DNA from: Arthrobacter nitroguajacolicus_D
GTDB taxonomy: Bacteria > Actinomycetota > Actinomycetes > Actinomycetales > Micrococcaceae
DNA: 64,000 bases
Direction: 5' to 3'
Assembly: GCF_031455195.1 (NCBI RefSeq)
Contig: NZ_JAVDSH010000005.1
Coordinates: forward strand, 345,807 to 409,806
Shown: positions 53,080 through 62,233 of the stretch, one piece after another
How positions within the stretch are numbered: the stretch's first letter is position 1
How the letters are laid out: the number at the start of each line of letters is the position of its first letter
The notes under the pieces: generated by a model
Told to the model about the DNA's origin: nothing
What the model saw: the letters and a program-made list of their open reading frames with translations, nothing else
Databases searched by the model: none
Made by a program: the position numbers and the translations under genes

Positions 53080-54420
53080 CTACCCAGCCACCAACTTCCG
53101 CGCAGCCGCAGAGTGCTCGGCGATCAGCCCGGCCACGTCCAGGCCCGGGATCGCCCCGTCAACGACGCGCCAGGAGCCGCCCACCATCACCCGGTCAGCA
53201 CGGTCGGCACCGCACAGCAACAACGCCGCTACGGGGTCATGGCTGCCGGAGAACCGAAGCTCGTCGGGCTTAAACAAGGCCAGGTCGGCCTGCATCCCGG
53301 GGGCCAACTGGCCGATGTCCGAGCGCCCCAGGACTGCTGCGGACCCACGCGTCGCCCACCCCAACGCACGGGACACGGGAACGGAGGCACCGTAGCGGAG
53401 CCGCTGCAAGTACAGTGCCTGCCGTGCCTCAAGGATCATGTTGGACGCATCATTCGACGCCGATCCGTCCACTCCCAGCCCCACCGGAACGCCCGCGGCT
53501 TCCAGTTCCAACACCCGTGCCGTACCGGAAGCGAGCCGCATGTTGGAGGTTGGGCAGTGCGCGACGGCGGTGCCCGCGGCTCCCAGTCTGGCGATCTCCT
53601 CGTCGTTGAAGTGGATGCCGTGTCCCAGCCAGGTGCGGGACCCGAGCCAGCCCACGGACTCCAGGTAATCCACGGTCCGCAGGCCGAACATGGACTGGCA
53701 GAAGTCTTCCTCGTCGATGGTTTCGGCAAGGTGAGTGTGCAGCCGGACGTCGAAGCGTTCAGCCATCGCCGCTGATTCGGCCATGATTTCCTTGGTCACC
53801 GAGAAGGGCGAGCACGGGGCAAGCGCGATCTGCACAACAGCGCCGGGACCTGTCTCGTGGTACTTGCGAATCAGGCGTTCGCTGTCCGCAAGGATCGCTT
53901 CGGGCGACTGGACCGTGGTCCTGGGCGGCAGCCCGCCGTCGTCCTCTCCCAGGGTCATGGAACCGCGCGTCAAGGTGGCCCGCATTCCCATGGACCGTAC
54001 TGCAGACACCTCGATGTCGATGGCGTCTTCCATGCCGTCGGGGAAGAGGTAGTGGTGGTCGGCTGCGGTGGTGCAGCCGGACAGCAGCAGCTCGGCCAGG
54101 GCAACTTGCACGGCAAGCTCAAGGCTGCGCGGGGTGAGCCGCGCCCACACGGGGTAGAGGTTCTGCAGCCACGGGAACAGGGGTGCGTTGGCCACGGGTC
54201 CCCAGGCCCGGGTGAGGGTTTGGTAGAAGTGGTGGTGCGTGTTGATCAGGCCCGGCAGCACCACGTAGGAGGACGCGTCGAACACGGAACACGGCATGGA
54301 GGGCTCAGCGCCGGAGGGCACGAGTTCAACGATGGTTCCGTCGTCGGAGACCACCAGGCCGTTGCCGGCGTCGAGGTCGTTGGCGGTGAAGATACCCAGC
54401 GGGTTTTTGATCCAAAGCAT
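53080..54420 (-). CDS. 8-oxoguanine deaminase/AtzB-TrzN-type amidohydrolase
   Basis: A 446-residue metal-dependent deaminase. Ligands are in NTHHHFYQTL, HTHLAET, GHGIHF and GVDGSASND. The family covers 8-oxoguanine deaminase and s-triazine hydrolases; with guanine deaminase, xanthine dehydrogenase and uricase around it, a purine substrate is most likely. ATG 54420 follows AAGGACC; a frame to 54594 would add 58 residues that do not resemble the family. Convergent with the DUF559 gene and divergent from guanine deaminase. Confidence 0.85.
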   Translation of the reverse strand: MLWIKNPLGIFTANDLDAGNGLVVSDDGTIVELVPSGAEPSMPCSVFDASSYVVLPGLINTHHHFYQTLTRAWGPVANAPLFPWLQNLYPVWARLTPRSLELAVQVALAELLLSGCTTAADHHYLFPDGMEDAIDIEVSAVRSMGMRATLTRGSMTLGEDDGGLPPRTTVQSPEAILADSERLIRKYHETGPGAVVQIALAPCSPFSVTKEIMAESAAMAERFDVRLHTHLAETIDEEDFCQSMFGLRTVDYLESVGWLGSRTWLGHGIHFNDEEIARLGAAGTAVAHCPTSNMRLASGTARVLELEAAGVPVGLGVDGSASNDASNMILEARQALYLQRLRYGASVPVSRALGWATRGSAAVLGRSDIGQLAPGMQADLALFKPDELRFSGSHDPVAALLLCGADRADRVMVGGSWRVVDGAIPGLDVAGLIAEHSAAARKLVAG

Positions 54421-54596
54421 GGAGGTCCTTGTCTGGTCGGCGTGTTCGCGTTCCAGCTCAGTTAGGCCCTGTCTGCTGATCCAGGTTTCCCGGGCGCCGG
54501 GGGCGTCGGGTCCCCAAAGCGTAGAATGCACGACGGCGGCAGTCAACGCCCGCGGGCCGGCCGCGGTCACATTTGGCGGCACCGGAGCAGACAAAG

Positions 54597-54617
54597 TAAT
54601 TTCGCATGACGAAATTA
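54597..54617. promoter_or_regulatory. Operator candidate in the divergent deaminase promoter region
   Basis: TAATTTCG-CATGA-CGAAATTA: 8-bp perfect arms around 5 bases, like TTTCCG-N5-CGGAAA at 51599. It lies between the 8-oxoguanine deaminase and guanine deaminase genes, which share this 407-bp region (54421-54827). Confidence 0.55.
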
Positions 54618-54696
54618 AATTTTCAAAAAACTATGGCGCGGCTCACAAACGTGGTGCTACGCTCTAACTGCCAAAGGCGGGCACCCGGACCTCGGG

Positions 54697-54757
54697 AAGC
54701 TATCTACCAGGCGCAACTTAACCTTCATCGCACATGCTGAAGCCTGGTAACCAAGCT
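54697..54757 (+). promoter_or_regulatory. Possible structured leader before guanine deaminase
   Basis: A two-part stem: TACCAGGC (54705-54712) with GCCTGGTA (54742-54749), enclosed after an internal loop by self-complementary AGCT segments. It could form a transcript structure 70-130 bases before the start codon. No match to a riboswitch consensus that I know. Confidence 0.3.
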
Positions 54758-54827
54758 AACTGGAGCTCCTTTCTGTAGCGCCCCCAAACAGGTCACCTGG
54801 CTTCCTCAGCACTAAGGAAGTCGCAAC

Positions 54828-55322
54828 ATGAGTACAACCGTCACGGCCGAGCAATTCCTGGCCACCTCCATTGAGCTGGCAACAGCCAATGTCCTGAACA
54901 GTGGTGGCCCTTTCGGCGCCGTCATTGTCACCGCGGACGGACGAGCCTTCGAAGGCGTCAACCGCGTTACCGCCACAAACGATCCCACCGCACACGCAGA
55001 AGTCACGGCTATCCGTAACGCCTGCCGCGAACTGGGAACCTTCGATTTGAGCGGAGCAACCCTTTACACCAGCTGCGAGCCATGCCCCATGTGCCTGGCC
55101 TCCGCGCTCTGGGCACGCGTTGACCGCGTGTTCTTCGCCGCAGACCGTCACGACGCCGCATCCGTCGGCTTCGACGACGCCGTCTTCTACGAGTACTTCG
55201 AGAACGACAACCGGGACGCGCTGATGCCGGTAGCCAAGCTGGAACTGGGCGACCCCCAGGCTCCGGCGGCCCTCCAGCCGTTCAACACATGGAACACGCT
55301 TGATTCCAGGATTGATTACTAG
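54828..55322 (+). CDS. guaD: Guanine deaminase (cytidine-deaminase-fold)
   Basis: A 164-residue deaminase with zinc site HAEV (in DPTAHAEVTAIRN) and PCPMC (in SCEPCPMCLASAL); SGGPFGAVIV is the usual front strand. It resembles Bacillus GuaD in length and in its long C-terminal arm (FFAADRHDAASVGFDD), which favours guanine over tRNA adenosine. It converts guanine to xanthine for the dehydrogenase nearby. It lies 6 bp before the purine permease gene. Confidence 0.88.
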   Translation: MSTTVTAEQFLATSIELATANVLNSGGPFGAVIVTADGRAFEGVNRVTATNDPTAHAEVTAIRNACRELGTFDLSGATLYTSCEPCPMCLASALWARVDRVFFAADRHDAASVGFDDAVFYEYFENDNRDALMPVAKLELGDPQAPAALQPFNTWNTLDSRIDY

Positions 55323-55328
55323 GGCCCG

Positions 55329-56912
55329 GTGGCTGACATGGAAATCCTGGATACCGCAGAAATGCAGACAGCAGCTGAAAAGCAGGCTGCGCTCCTCCCC
55401 AACGGAGGCAAAGGCGCAGAGCCCACAGCGGCAAAGCACACGGCAACCGGCCTGGCAGGCGGCAAAGGCAAGCCCCCGGTGTCGAACTCCTTCCTGGACA
55501 AGTTTTTCCAGATCTCCAAGCGTGGCTCCACGCTGGCCCGCGAATTCCGCGGCGGTCTGGTCACGTTCTTCACCATGGCGTACATCGTCATCCTGAATCC
55601 GCTTATCCTGGGTGGCTTCTCGGCAGAGAACGCACCCACCGACGTCGCTGGTGGCTGGCTCTCGGCTGCGCAGGTCGGTGCGGTCACCGGCCTCACCGCC
55701 GGCGTCATGACCATCATCTTCGGCCTGGTCGCCAACCTTCCCTTTGGTCTCGCGGCCGGTCTGGGCATCAACTCGTTCCTCGCCGTCGCGGTCATCCAGG
55801 AAGTCACGTGGCCAGAAGCCATGGGACTGGTGGTCATCAACGGCATCCTGATCGTCCTCTTCGGTGCCACCGGTGCCCGGACGGCGATCTTCAAGGCAGT
55901 CCCCAAGGAACTCAAAGCCGCCATCACCGTTGGCATCGGCTTGTTCATCGCCTTCATCGGCTTCGTTGACTCCGGCTTCGTCCGTCCCACCGCGGGCGGG
56001 CCGCCGGTCCAACTCGGCAATGATGGCTCCATCACTTCCATCCCCACGCTTGTTTTCATCGTCGGGCTGTTGGCCATGGGCATCCTCGTGGCACGCAAAA
56101 TCCAAGGCGGCCTGCTCATCGGCATTGTCGCCACCACTGTCCTTGCCGCTGTTGTCGAGGCCATCTTCCACATTGGTCCGGGCAGTGCCACCAACCCCGG
56201 CGGCTGGCACTTGAATGTACCGATCCTGTCGAGCCAGCTGGTGTCCGTGCCGGACCTCAGCCTGGTGGGCCAGTTCGATCTCTTCGGCTCGTTCGCACGG
56301 ATCGGCGGATTGGCGGCCACCATGTTGGTCTTCACCCTGGTGTTCACCAACTTCTTCGACGCCATGGGTACCATGACCGGCCTGGCCAAGAGCGCAGGCG
56401 TGGCCCACAAGGACGGTACGTTCCCCAAGCTGAAGTCGGCCTTCATTGTTGAGGGCATGGGTGCAGTAGTGGGCGGCGCAACGTCCGGTTCGTCCAACAC
56501 CGTGTACATCGATTCCGCGGCCGGTATCGGCGAAGGTGCCCGCACGGGCCTGGCCTCCGTGGTCACCGGATTGCTGTTCCTGGGTTCGATGTTCTTCACG
56601 CCGCTCACGTCGGTTGTACCGCTGGAAGTAGCTGCTGCAGCACTGGTGGTGGTGGGTGCGATGATGATGGCGCAGATCCGCGAGATCAAGTTCACCAAGT
56701 TCTCCATCGCGCTCCCTGCCTTCCTCACTATCGTGACCATGCCGCTGACCTACTCCATCGCCAACGGCATCGGCGTCGGGTTCATCTCCTTCGCCGTCAT
56801 CAGTGCAGCGTCGGGCAGGGCCAAGAAGGTCCATCCGCTCATGTGGGTGGTCACGGTTGGCTTCATCATCTACTTCGCACGGGGTCCCATCAACGCACTG
56901 ATGGGCGTCTAG
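55329..56912 (+). CDS. AzgA-type purine permease (guanine/hypoxanthine)
   Basis: A 527-residue nucleobase transporter of the AzgA/PbuG branch: FRGGLVTFFTMAYIVILNP at helix 1, GLGINSFLAV, then FTNFFDAMGTMTGLAKSAG and GATSGSSNTVYIDSAAGI, all typical. About 60 hydrophilic N-terminal residues precede the membrane part. The start could be GTG 55329 or ATG 55338; neither has a strong ribosome site, and coupling to guaD is likely. It probably imports guanine, hypoxanthine or adenine. Confidence 0.9.
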   Translation: MADMEILDTAEMQTAAEKQAALLPNGGKGAEPTAAKHTATGLAGGKGKPPVSNSFLDKFFQISKRGSTLAREFRGGLVTFFTMAYIVILNPLILGGFSAENAPTDVAGGWLSAAQVGAVTGLTAGVMTIIFGLVANLPFGLAAGLGINSFLAVAVIQEVTWPEAMGLVVINGILIVLFGATGARTAIFKAVPKELKAAITVGIGLFIAFIGFVDSGFVRPTAGGPPVQLGNDGSITSIPTLVFIVGLLAMGILVARKIQGGLLIGIVATTVLAAVVEAIFHIGPGSATNPGGWHLNVPILSSQLVSVPDLSLVGQFDLFGSFARIGGLAATMLVFTLVFTNFFDAMGTMTGLAKSAGVAHKDGTFPKLKSAFIVEGMGAVVGGATSGSSNTVYIDSAAGIGEGARTGLASVVTGLLFLGSMFFTPLTSVVPLEVAAAALVVVGAMMMAQIREIKFTKFSIALPAFLTIVTMPLTYSIANGIGVGFISFAVISAASGRAKKVHPLMWVVTVGFIIYFARGPINALMGV

Positions 56913-56993
56913 CCCGGAACCCCCAGCCCGCGCCGGAGGGCACCATTCCGGCACTCCGATCGGCGGTCCGTCGATACCCACCGCACGAATAGG

Positions 56994-57036
56994 CGCCCGC
57001 CGTCGTCGTCCCTGAAAGCAGGCACGACGGCGGGCG
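56994..57036. terminator. Terminator after the purine permease
   Basis: A 13-bp perfect stem CGCCCGCCGTCGT/ACGACGGCGGGCG with a 17-base loop, about 80 bp after the stop. Part of the 331-bp gap 56913-57243. Confidence 0.7.
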
Positions 57037-57062
57037 GCGGTTGGGTGCCGATGCTCCGTCAG

Positions 57063-57101
57063 GGAACGGGGGCAGGGAGATGAAGCCCTTGCCCCCGTTC
57101 C
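57063..57101. terminator. Second hairpin before the xdh operon
   Basis: GGAACGGGGGCA/TGCCCCCGTTCC, 12-bp perfect stem with a 15-base loop. The rest of the gap up to 57243 is AT-richer (repeated ACTGA and a possible -10 ATTATGA near 57170) and should hold the xdhC promoter. Confidence 0.55.
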
Positions 57102-57243
57102 TATGAACTCTTACTGACTGAACTTTTACTGAACAGCCGCGACTACCCCTCAACAGCCTCTGCGAATGAGATTATGAGGCAAGATCGCGCACTGCTCCGG
57201 CCGGGCCACCTGGCCGGGACACCTGGAATAAGGATGTGTTGCC

Positions 57244-58479
57244 ATGCTGGATCTGATGCCTTCACTGGGCGGCTGGCGGACGGCGGTCTCCGGCCAACGA
57301 TGCGCTGTGGCCACGATCGTAGGGACTGGCGGCTCCGTGCCGCGGCCCCTGGGGACGTCCATGATGGTCTCCGAGCGCGGCGAAATCCTGGGCAGCCTGT
57401 CCGGTGGTTGCGTAGAGGGTGCCGTGGTGGAGGCCGCTTTGGAAGCAATGCGCGACGGCGGCCCCCGCCTTGAGTCCTTCGGATACAGTCCCGAAGACGC
57501 GTTCGCCGTTGGGCTCACCTGTGGAGGGGAATTGGAAGTCCACATCCAGCCGCTGCAGGAAGGCTCGCCCGAACTCTCAATGCTGGCCGAAACCCACCGG
57601 CCCGCCGCACTCATCCGCCGCCTTGATGCCGGTGGCGGAGTGATGGTGGTGGCGGATCCCGTACGGTTCCGTGCCATGGAATCGGAAGAGCTGGCCAAAC
57701 TGGTGGGTGACCACCCCGCTACGCTGTTCGCGGCAGCCGCCCAAGTGGAGCCGCTCCTCCAAGGTGGCCGCGCAGGATTGGTCCGGCTGGCCCCGCCCGA
57801 GGGCTGCATCGAGGGTTGGGTGACAGCCGAGAGGTTGGCTGCGCCACCCCGTGAAGAAGAAGAACCACAGCCCATAACCTTGTTTGTCGAAAGCAGGTTG
57901 CCTGCAGCGAGGATGCTGGTCTTTGGCGCCAACGACTTTGGTGCCGCGTTGCTTCCCGCCGGGCAACTGCTTGGCTACGAGGTCACTTTGTGCGATGCGC
58001 GTCCGGCCTTCGCGCAGCAAGGTCGCTTCGCCGGAGCCGACCAGGTAGTGACGGACTGGCCCCACCGCTATCTCGAGGCTGAAGCCGCAGCGGGTCGCAT
58101 CGATTCCCGGACCGTAGTCTGCGTCCTGACCCACGACCCCAAATTCGACATCCCGTTGCTGGAGGCCGCCCTCCGCCTCAACCTGGCCTACGTTGGCGCG
58201 ATGGGATCCCGCCGCAGCCACCGCCAACGGATCGACGCCCTCCTCGAGGCAGGCACCTCCACCGAGTTCCTGTCACGGCTGCACTCACCCATCGGCTTGA
58301 ACCTTGGTGCTGTGACCCCGGCAGAAGTGGCGGTCTCCATCACGGCCGAGATCATCGCCGAGCGCGGACCGGGTCCCAGGGAAGAGCACGGCACGCCCGG
58401 TTTCCCTTCCCTTAAAGACGGCACCGGCCCGATTCACCCAGCACCTCAACACCTCACTCAGGAGGACCCATGGACATGA
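57244..58479 (+). CDS. xdhC: XdhC-type molybdenum cofactor insertion protein
   Basis: A 411-residue XdhC/CoxI protein. The N-terminal part has GSVPRPLGTSM and LSGGCVEGAVVEAA; the C-terminal Rossmann-like part has LVFGANDFGAAL and VCVLTHDPKFDIPLLEAAL followed by GAMGSRRSHRQR. XdhC binds molybdenum cofactor and delivers the sulfurated form to xanthine dehydrogenase. It leads the xdh operon; its stop overlaps the FAD-subunit start by 10 bp, so coupling is strong. Confidence 0.9.
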   Translation: MLDLMPSLGGWRTAVSGQRCAVATIVGTGGSVPRPLGTSMMVSERGEILGSLSGGCVEGAVVEAALEAMRDGGPRLESFGYSPEDAFAVGLTCGGELEVHIQPLQEGSPELSMLAETHRPAALIRRLDAGGGVMVVADPVRFRAMESEELAKLVGDHPATLFAAAAQVEPLLQGGRAGLVRLAPPEGCIEGWVTAERLAAPPREEEEPQPITLFVESRLPAARMLVFGANDFGAALLPAGQLLGYEVTLCDARPAFAQQGRFAGADQVVTDWPHRYLEAEAAAGRIDSRTVVCVLTHDPKFDIPLLEAALRLNLAYVGAMGSRRSHRQRIDALLEAGTSTEFLSRLHSPIGLNLGAVTPAEVAVSITAEIIAERGPGPREEHGTPGFPSLKDGTGPIHPAPQHLTQEDPWT

Positions 58480-59405
58480 ACACCATCGAGGCCGTGGTGC
58501 CCACTACGGACCCGGCCCAGTGGCGCGACGGCGATGCCTGGCTCGCCGGCGGCACGGTCCTTTTCTCCTACGGAAGCACCGTCCTCAAACGACTCCTTGA
58601 CCTCGGCGACGCCGGCTGGCCTGCCGTCACCGTCACCGACGACGGCATTGAATTGGCTGCCACCTGCACCGTCGCTGAGCTCTACGCCTTGCCGGCAAGT
58701 GCAGACACAACCCACCGCGAGTGGCCCGGACTGGCCTTGATCCGGCCAAGTTGCGACTCGTTCGTGGCGTCCTTCAAAATCTGGAACATGTCCACCGTGG
58801 GCGGCAACATCTGCACTGGCCTGCCTGCAGGACCCATGACTTCGCTCTGCGCCGGACTCGATGGAATCGCCACCATCCTCAGCCCCGACGGTTCCAGCCG
58901 CACGGTCCCGGTTGCCGACTTCGTGATCGGCGATATGCAGACTGTCCTCGCCCCGGGGGAGTTGCTGCGCAGTATCCACCTCCCTGCCGAGGCACTCTCG
59001 GCCCGGGTGGCGTTCAGGCGCTTGTCGCTGAGCAACCTTGGCCGCTCGGGCGTGTTGCTGATTGGCAGGTTGGATCCCGTGTTCGGCCTGGTCATCACGG
59101 TGACTGCCTCGACCAAGCGCCCGGTGCAACTAAGGTTCCCCGCCGGGAAGGTTCCCGACGCGCGGACGCTGGCTGACGCCGTCGAACGTTCCATTCCCTG
59201 GCCGCTGTACCACGACGATATCCACGGGCTGCCGGCATGGCGCCGCGACATGACGCTCAAGCTGGCCGAGGAGATACGGGCGGAATTGATGGACGAGTCG
59301 ATGACCGTGTCCGGCGATTTCTGGCCGCCGCACGCCACGTCGGCCCAGCCGTCCACGCAACCCGAAATCCCCGGCACCCAGAAGGAGGCCTCCCATGGCA
59401 ATTGA
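58470..59405 (+). CDS. Xanthine dehydrogenase FAD-binding subunit
   Basis: A 311-residue FAD protein of the molybdopterin-hydroxylase medium-subunit family. AWLAGGTVLFSY corresponds to the FAD-binding loop, and TVGGNICTGLPAGPM to the TxGGN site. It passes electrons from the FeS centres to NAD. AGGAGG lies just before ATG 58470 (ATG 58476 is also possible). It overlaps XdhC by 10 bp and the FeS-Mo subunit by 11 bp. Confidence 0.9.
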   Translation: MDMNTIEAVVPTTDPAQWRDGDAWLAGGTVLFSYGSTVLKRLLDLGDAGWPAVTVTDDGIELAATCTVAELYALPASADTTHREWPGLALIRPSCDSFVASFKIWNMSTVGGNICTGLPAGPMTSLCAGLDGIATILSPDGSSRTVPVADFVIGDMQTVLAPGELLRSIHLPAEALSARVAFRRLSLSNLGRSGVLLIGRLDPVFGLVITVTASTKRPVQLRFPAGKVPDARTLADAVERSIPWPLYHDDIHGLPAWRRDMTLKLAEEIRAELMDESMTVSGDFWPPHATSAQPSTQPEIPGTQKEASHGN

Positions 59406-62214
59406 GATCAACGGCGCTGCCTCGCAGGCCACACCCCGACCAGGCCAATGCCTCCGCACCTTCCTCCGGGAGGAGGGCAACTTCGGCGTCAAGAAGGGAT
59501 GCGACGGCGGCGACTGCGGAGCCTGCACCGTCCACGTCGACGGAACCCCGGTGCACAGCTGCATCTACCCGGCCGTCCGCGCCGAGGGCAAAGCGGTTAC
59601 CACCATCGAGGGCCTCGCCAAGGACGGACAACTGCACCCTGTGCAGGAGCAGTTCCACCATGGCCAGGGTTTCCAGTGCGGCTTCTGTACCGCAGGCATG
59701 ATGATGACAGCCGCCACCTTCGACGACGAACAACGCGCCAATCTGCCCCGGAACCTCAAGGGAAACCTGTGCCGTTGCACCGGCTATCGCTCCATCGCGG
59801 ACGCCGTCTGTGACCACGACGGAGGCCACGGCGGCCAACACCAGCACGACGCCGGAGCTGACGTTTCCGGGGCGCAGTCACAGGCCGCTGTTGAGGCCAT
59901 CCCTGGCCGGCTTGGCGACAATGTCCCCGCCCTGGCCAGCGACGCCGTGGTGACAGGAACCGCACGGTACACCTTGGACGTTCCGGCTGAACAGCTGCCT
60001 GGTTTGCTGCACCTCAAGCTGGCCCGTTCGCCGCATCCGCACGCCCGGATCGTGTCCATCGATAAGGCCCCGGCGTTGGCTGTGCCGGGCGTGGTTGCCG
60101 TGTTCACTCACGAGGACGCGCCGCAGCAACTCTTCTCCACGGCCCAACACGAGAATTTCACTGACGATCCCGATGACACCCGGGTCCTGGACAACGTTGT
60201 GCGGTTCATCGGGCAGCGCGTTGCCGCGGTAGTGGCCGAATCCGTGGGCGCGGCCGAAGCCGGTGCGCGTGCGTTGGCCGTGGAGTACGAACTCCTTGAA
60301 CCGGTCTTCACGCCCCAGGACGCCATCCTTCCCGGTGCCCCGGCGATTCACGGCGAGAAAGACGGCGTCGAATCCCGCATTTCCAGGCCGCTCCAGAACG
60401 TGGTGGCCGAGGTCCACGCGGAACTGGGCAGCGTACAGGACGGTTTCGCTGAGGCGGACTACATCCACGAGCACACGTACCAAACCCAGCGGGTGCAGCA
60501 CGTGGCCATGGAAACCCACTCGTCCATTTCCTGGCTCGATGAGGAAGGACGGTTGGTTGTCCGTTCCTCCACCCAAGTCCCGTTCCTGGTGAAGCGCACG
60601 TTGAGCCGGTTGTTCAACCTGCCACCGGAAACCATCCGCGTAGTGGCCGGCCGGGTCGGCGGCGGTTTCGGTGGAAAGCAGGAAGTCCTTACCGAAGATC
60701 TGGTGGCATTGGCAACCCTTGCCCTGAAGCGTCCCGTGCAGCTCGAGTTCACCCGGACCGAGCAGTTCACGGCAACCACCACCCGGCACCCGTTCACCAT
60801 CCACCTCAAGGCGGGCGCCAACAAGGACGGTTACCTGACCGCGTTGCAGTTGAACGTCCTTACCAACACCGGCGCCTACGGAAACCACGCTCCCGGCGTC
60901 ATGTTCCACGGCTGCGGCGAGTCTTTGGCGGTGTACAAGTGCGTGAACAAGAAGGTGGACGCCCACGCCGTCTACACCAACACTGTTCCCGCCGGGGCTT
61001 TCCGGGGCTACGGGTTGAGCCAGATGATCTTCGCGATCGAATCGGCCATCGACGAGCTCGCTGTTGGGATTGGCATGGATCCCTTGGAGTTCCGCCTCAA
61101 GAACATGGTCCGTCCCGGTGACCACATGCTGTCCACAACTCCGGAGCCTGAAGAAGACGTGCACTATGGCAGCTACGGCCTGGACCAGTGCGTGGCCTTG
61201 GTACGCGACGCCCTGGACCGCGGCAAGGAGCGCTACCGTGCAGCGGGACTCGATGACCTCGGCCCCGAATGGGCCATCGGCGAAGGTTCAGCGCTGTCCA
61301 TGATCGACACCGTCCCGCCCCGCGGCCACTTCGCCCACACCCGGGTGAGCCTGGAAGCGGATGGAAGGTTCGCCGTCGACGTCGGTACTGCCGAATTCGG
61401 GAACGGCACCACCACAGTACACGCGCAGCTGGCGGCCACGGCGCTGGCTACCTCAGCGTCCAAGGTGACCGTGCGCCAGTCCGATACCGACCTCGTGGAG
61501 CACGACACCGGTGCCTTCGGGTCCGCGGGAACGGTGGTTGCCGGCAAAGCGACCCTGGGTGCGGCGCTGGAATTGGCTACCCGCATCCAGACCGTCGCGG
61601 CCTCGCTCACAGGGGTGGCGCTGACGGAGTGCCGTTTGGTGGATGGGGCTGTCCAGTGCGGCGACCGGACGGTGCAGCTCACGGAAATCGTCGACGCCGC
61701 CCGGCTGCAAGGCGTCCGCCTCGCCACCGACGGAAACTGGGGAGGAACGCCGCGTTCGGTGGCCTTCAACGTTCACGGCTTCCGGGTTGCCGTGAACACG
61801 GGAACCGGTGAGCTGAGGATCCTGCAGAGCGTGCAGGCCGCCGACGCCGGTGTGGTGGTCAACCCGCGGCAGTGCCGTGGGCAGATCGAGGGCGGAATCG
61901 CGCAGGCCCTCGGTGCGGTGCTGTACGAGGAAGTTAAAGTGGACGACGCCGGTCGGGTCACCACGGATATCCTGCGGCAGTATCACATTCCCTCGTTCGC
62001 GGACGTGCCCAGGAGCGAGGTCTATTTCGCCAAAACCAACGACAGCACTGGCCCACTTGGCGCCAAGTCCATGAGCGAGAGTCCGTTCAACCCGGTGGCA
62101 CCGGCGCTGGCCAACGCCATCCGCAACGCAACGGGGATCCGTTTCGCTGAGCTGCCCATCGCCCGGGACAAGATCTATCTGGCGCTCCGCGATCGGACCC
62201 TGATCCGCAACTAA
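59395..62214 (+). CDS. Xanthine dehydrogenase, 2Fe-2S domains fused to molybdopterin domain
   Basis: A 939-residue catalytic subunit. C36, C41, C44 and C56 bind the first 2Fe-2S cluster and C95, C98, C126 and C128 the second. A linker rich in histidine (about 138-150, HDGGHGGQHQHD) leads to the molybdopterin part (about 160-930) with GRVGGGFGGKQ, AFRGYGLSQ and GPLGAKSMSESP, which carry the cofactor and active-site regions. It oxidises xanthine or hypoxanthine. FeS and Mo are on one chain and FAD on another, a different split from E. coli XdhABC. It overlaps the FAD subunit gene by 11 bp and is followed by a convergent GNAT gene. Confidence 0.92.
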   Translation: MAIEINGAASQATPRPGQCLRTFLREEGNFGVKKGCDGGDCGACTVHVDGTPVHSCIYPAVRAEGKAVTTIEGLAKDGQLHPVQEQFHHGQGFQCGFCTAGMMMTAATFDDEQRANLPRNLKGNLCRCTGYRSIADAVCDHDGGHGGQHQHDAGADVSGAQSQAAVEAIPGRLGDNVPALASDAVVTGTARYTLDVPAEQLPGLLHLKLARSPHPHARIVSIDKAPALAVPGVVAVFTHEDAPQQLFSTAQHENFTDDPDDTRVLDNVVRFIGQRVAAVVAESVGAAEAGARALAVEYELLEPVFTPQDAILPGAPAIHGEKDGVESRISRPLQNVVAEVHAELGSVQDGFAEADYIHEHTYQTQRVQHVAMETHSSISWLDEEGRLVVRSSTQVPFLVKRTLSRLFNLPPETIRVVAGRVGGGFGGKQEVLTEDLVALATLALKRPVQLEFTRTEQFTATTTRHPFTIHLKAGANKDGYLTALQLNVLTNTGAYGNHAPGVMFHGCGESLAVYKCVNKKVDAHAVYTNTVPAGAFRGYGLSQMIFAIESAIDELAVGIGMDPLEFRLKNMVRPGDHMLSTTPEPEEDVHYGSYGLDQCVALVRDALDRGKERYRAAGLDDLGPEWAIGEGSALSMIDTVPPRGHFAHTRVSLEADGRFAVDVGTAEFGNGTTTVHAQLAATALATSASKVTVRQSDTDLVEHDTGAFGSAGTVVAGKATLGAALELATRIQTVAASLTGVALTECRLVDGAVQCGDRTVQLTEIVDAARLQGVRLATDGNWGGTPRSVAFNVHGFRVAVNTGTGELRILQSVQAADAGVVVNPRQCRGQIEGGIAQALGAVLYEEVKVDDAGRVTTDILRQYHIPSFADVPRSEVYFAKTNDSTGPLGAKSMSESPFNPVAPALANAIRNATGIRFAELPIARDKIYLALRDRTLIRN

Positions 62215-62233
62215 CCCAACCCCACTCAGCCCG

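Noticed and set aside
54421..54594. N-terminal extension of the 8-oxoguanine deaminase-like protein
   Set aside because: The 58 residues do not resemble the family, and a better start with ribosome site exists at 54420; the stretch overlaps the promoter region.
54756..56981. 741-codon minus-strand frame opposite guaD and the purine permease
   Set aside because: It spans two real genes on the other strand and is rich in Asp/Gly/His/Glu, a typical shadow.
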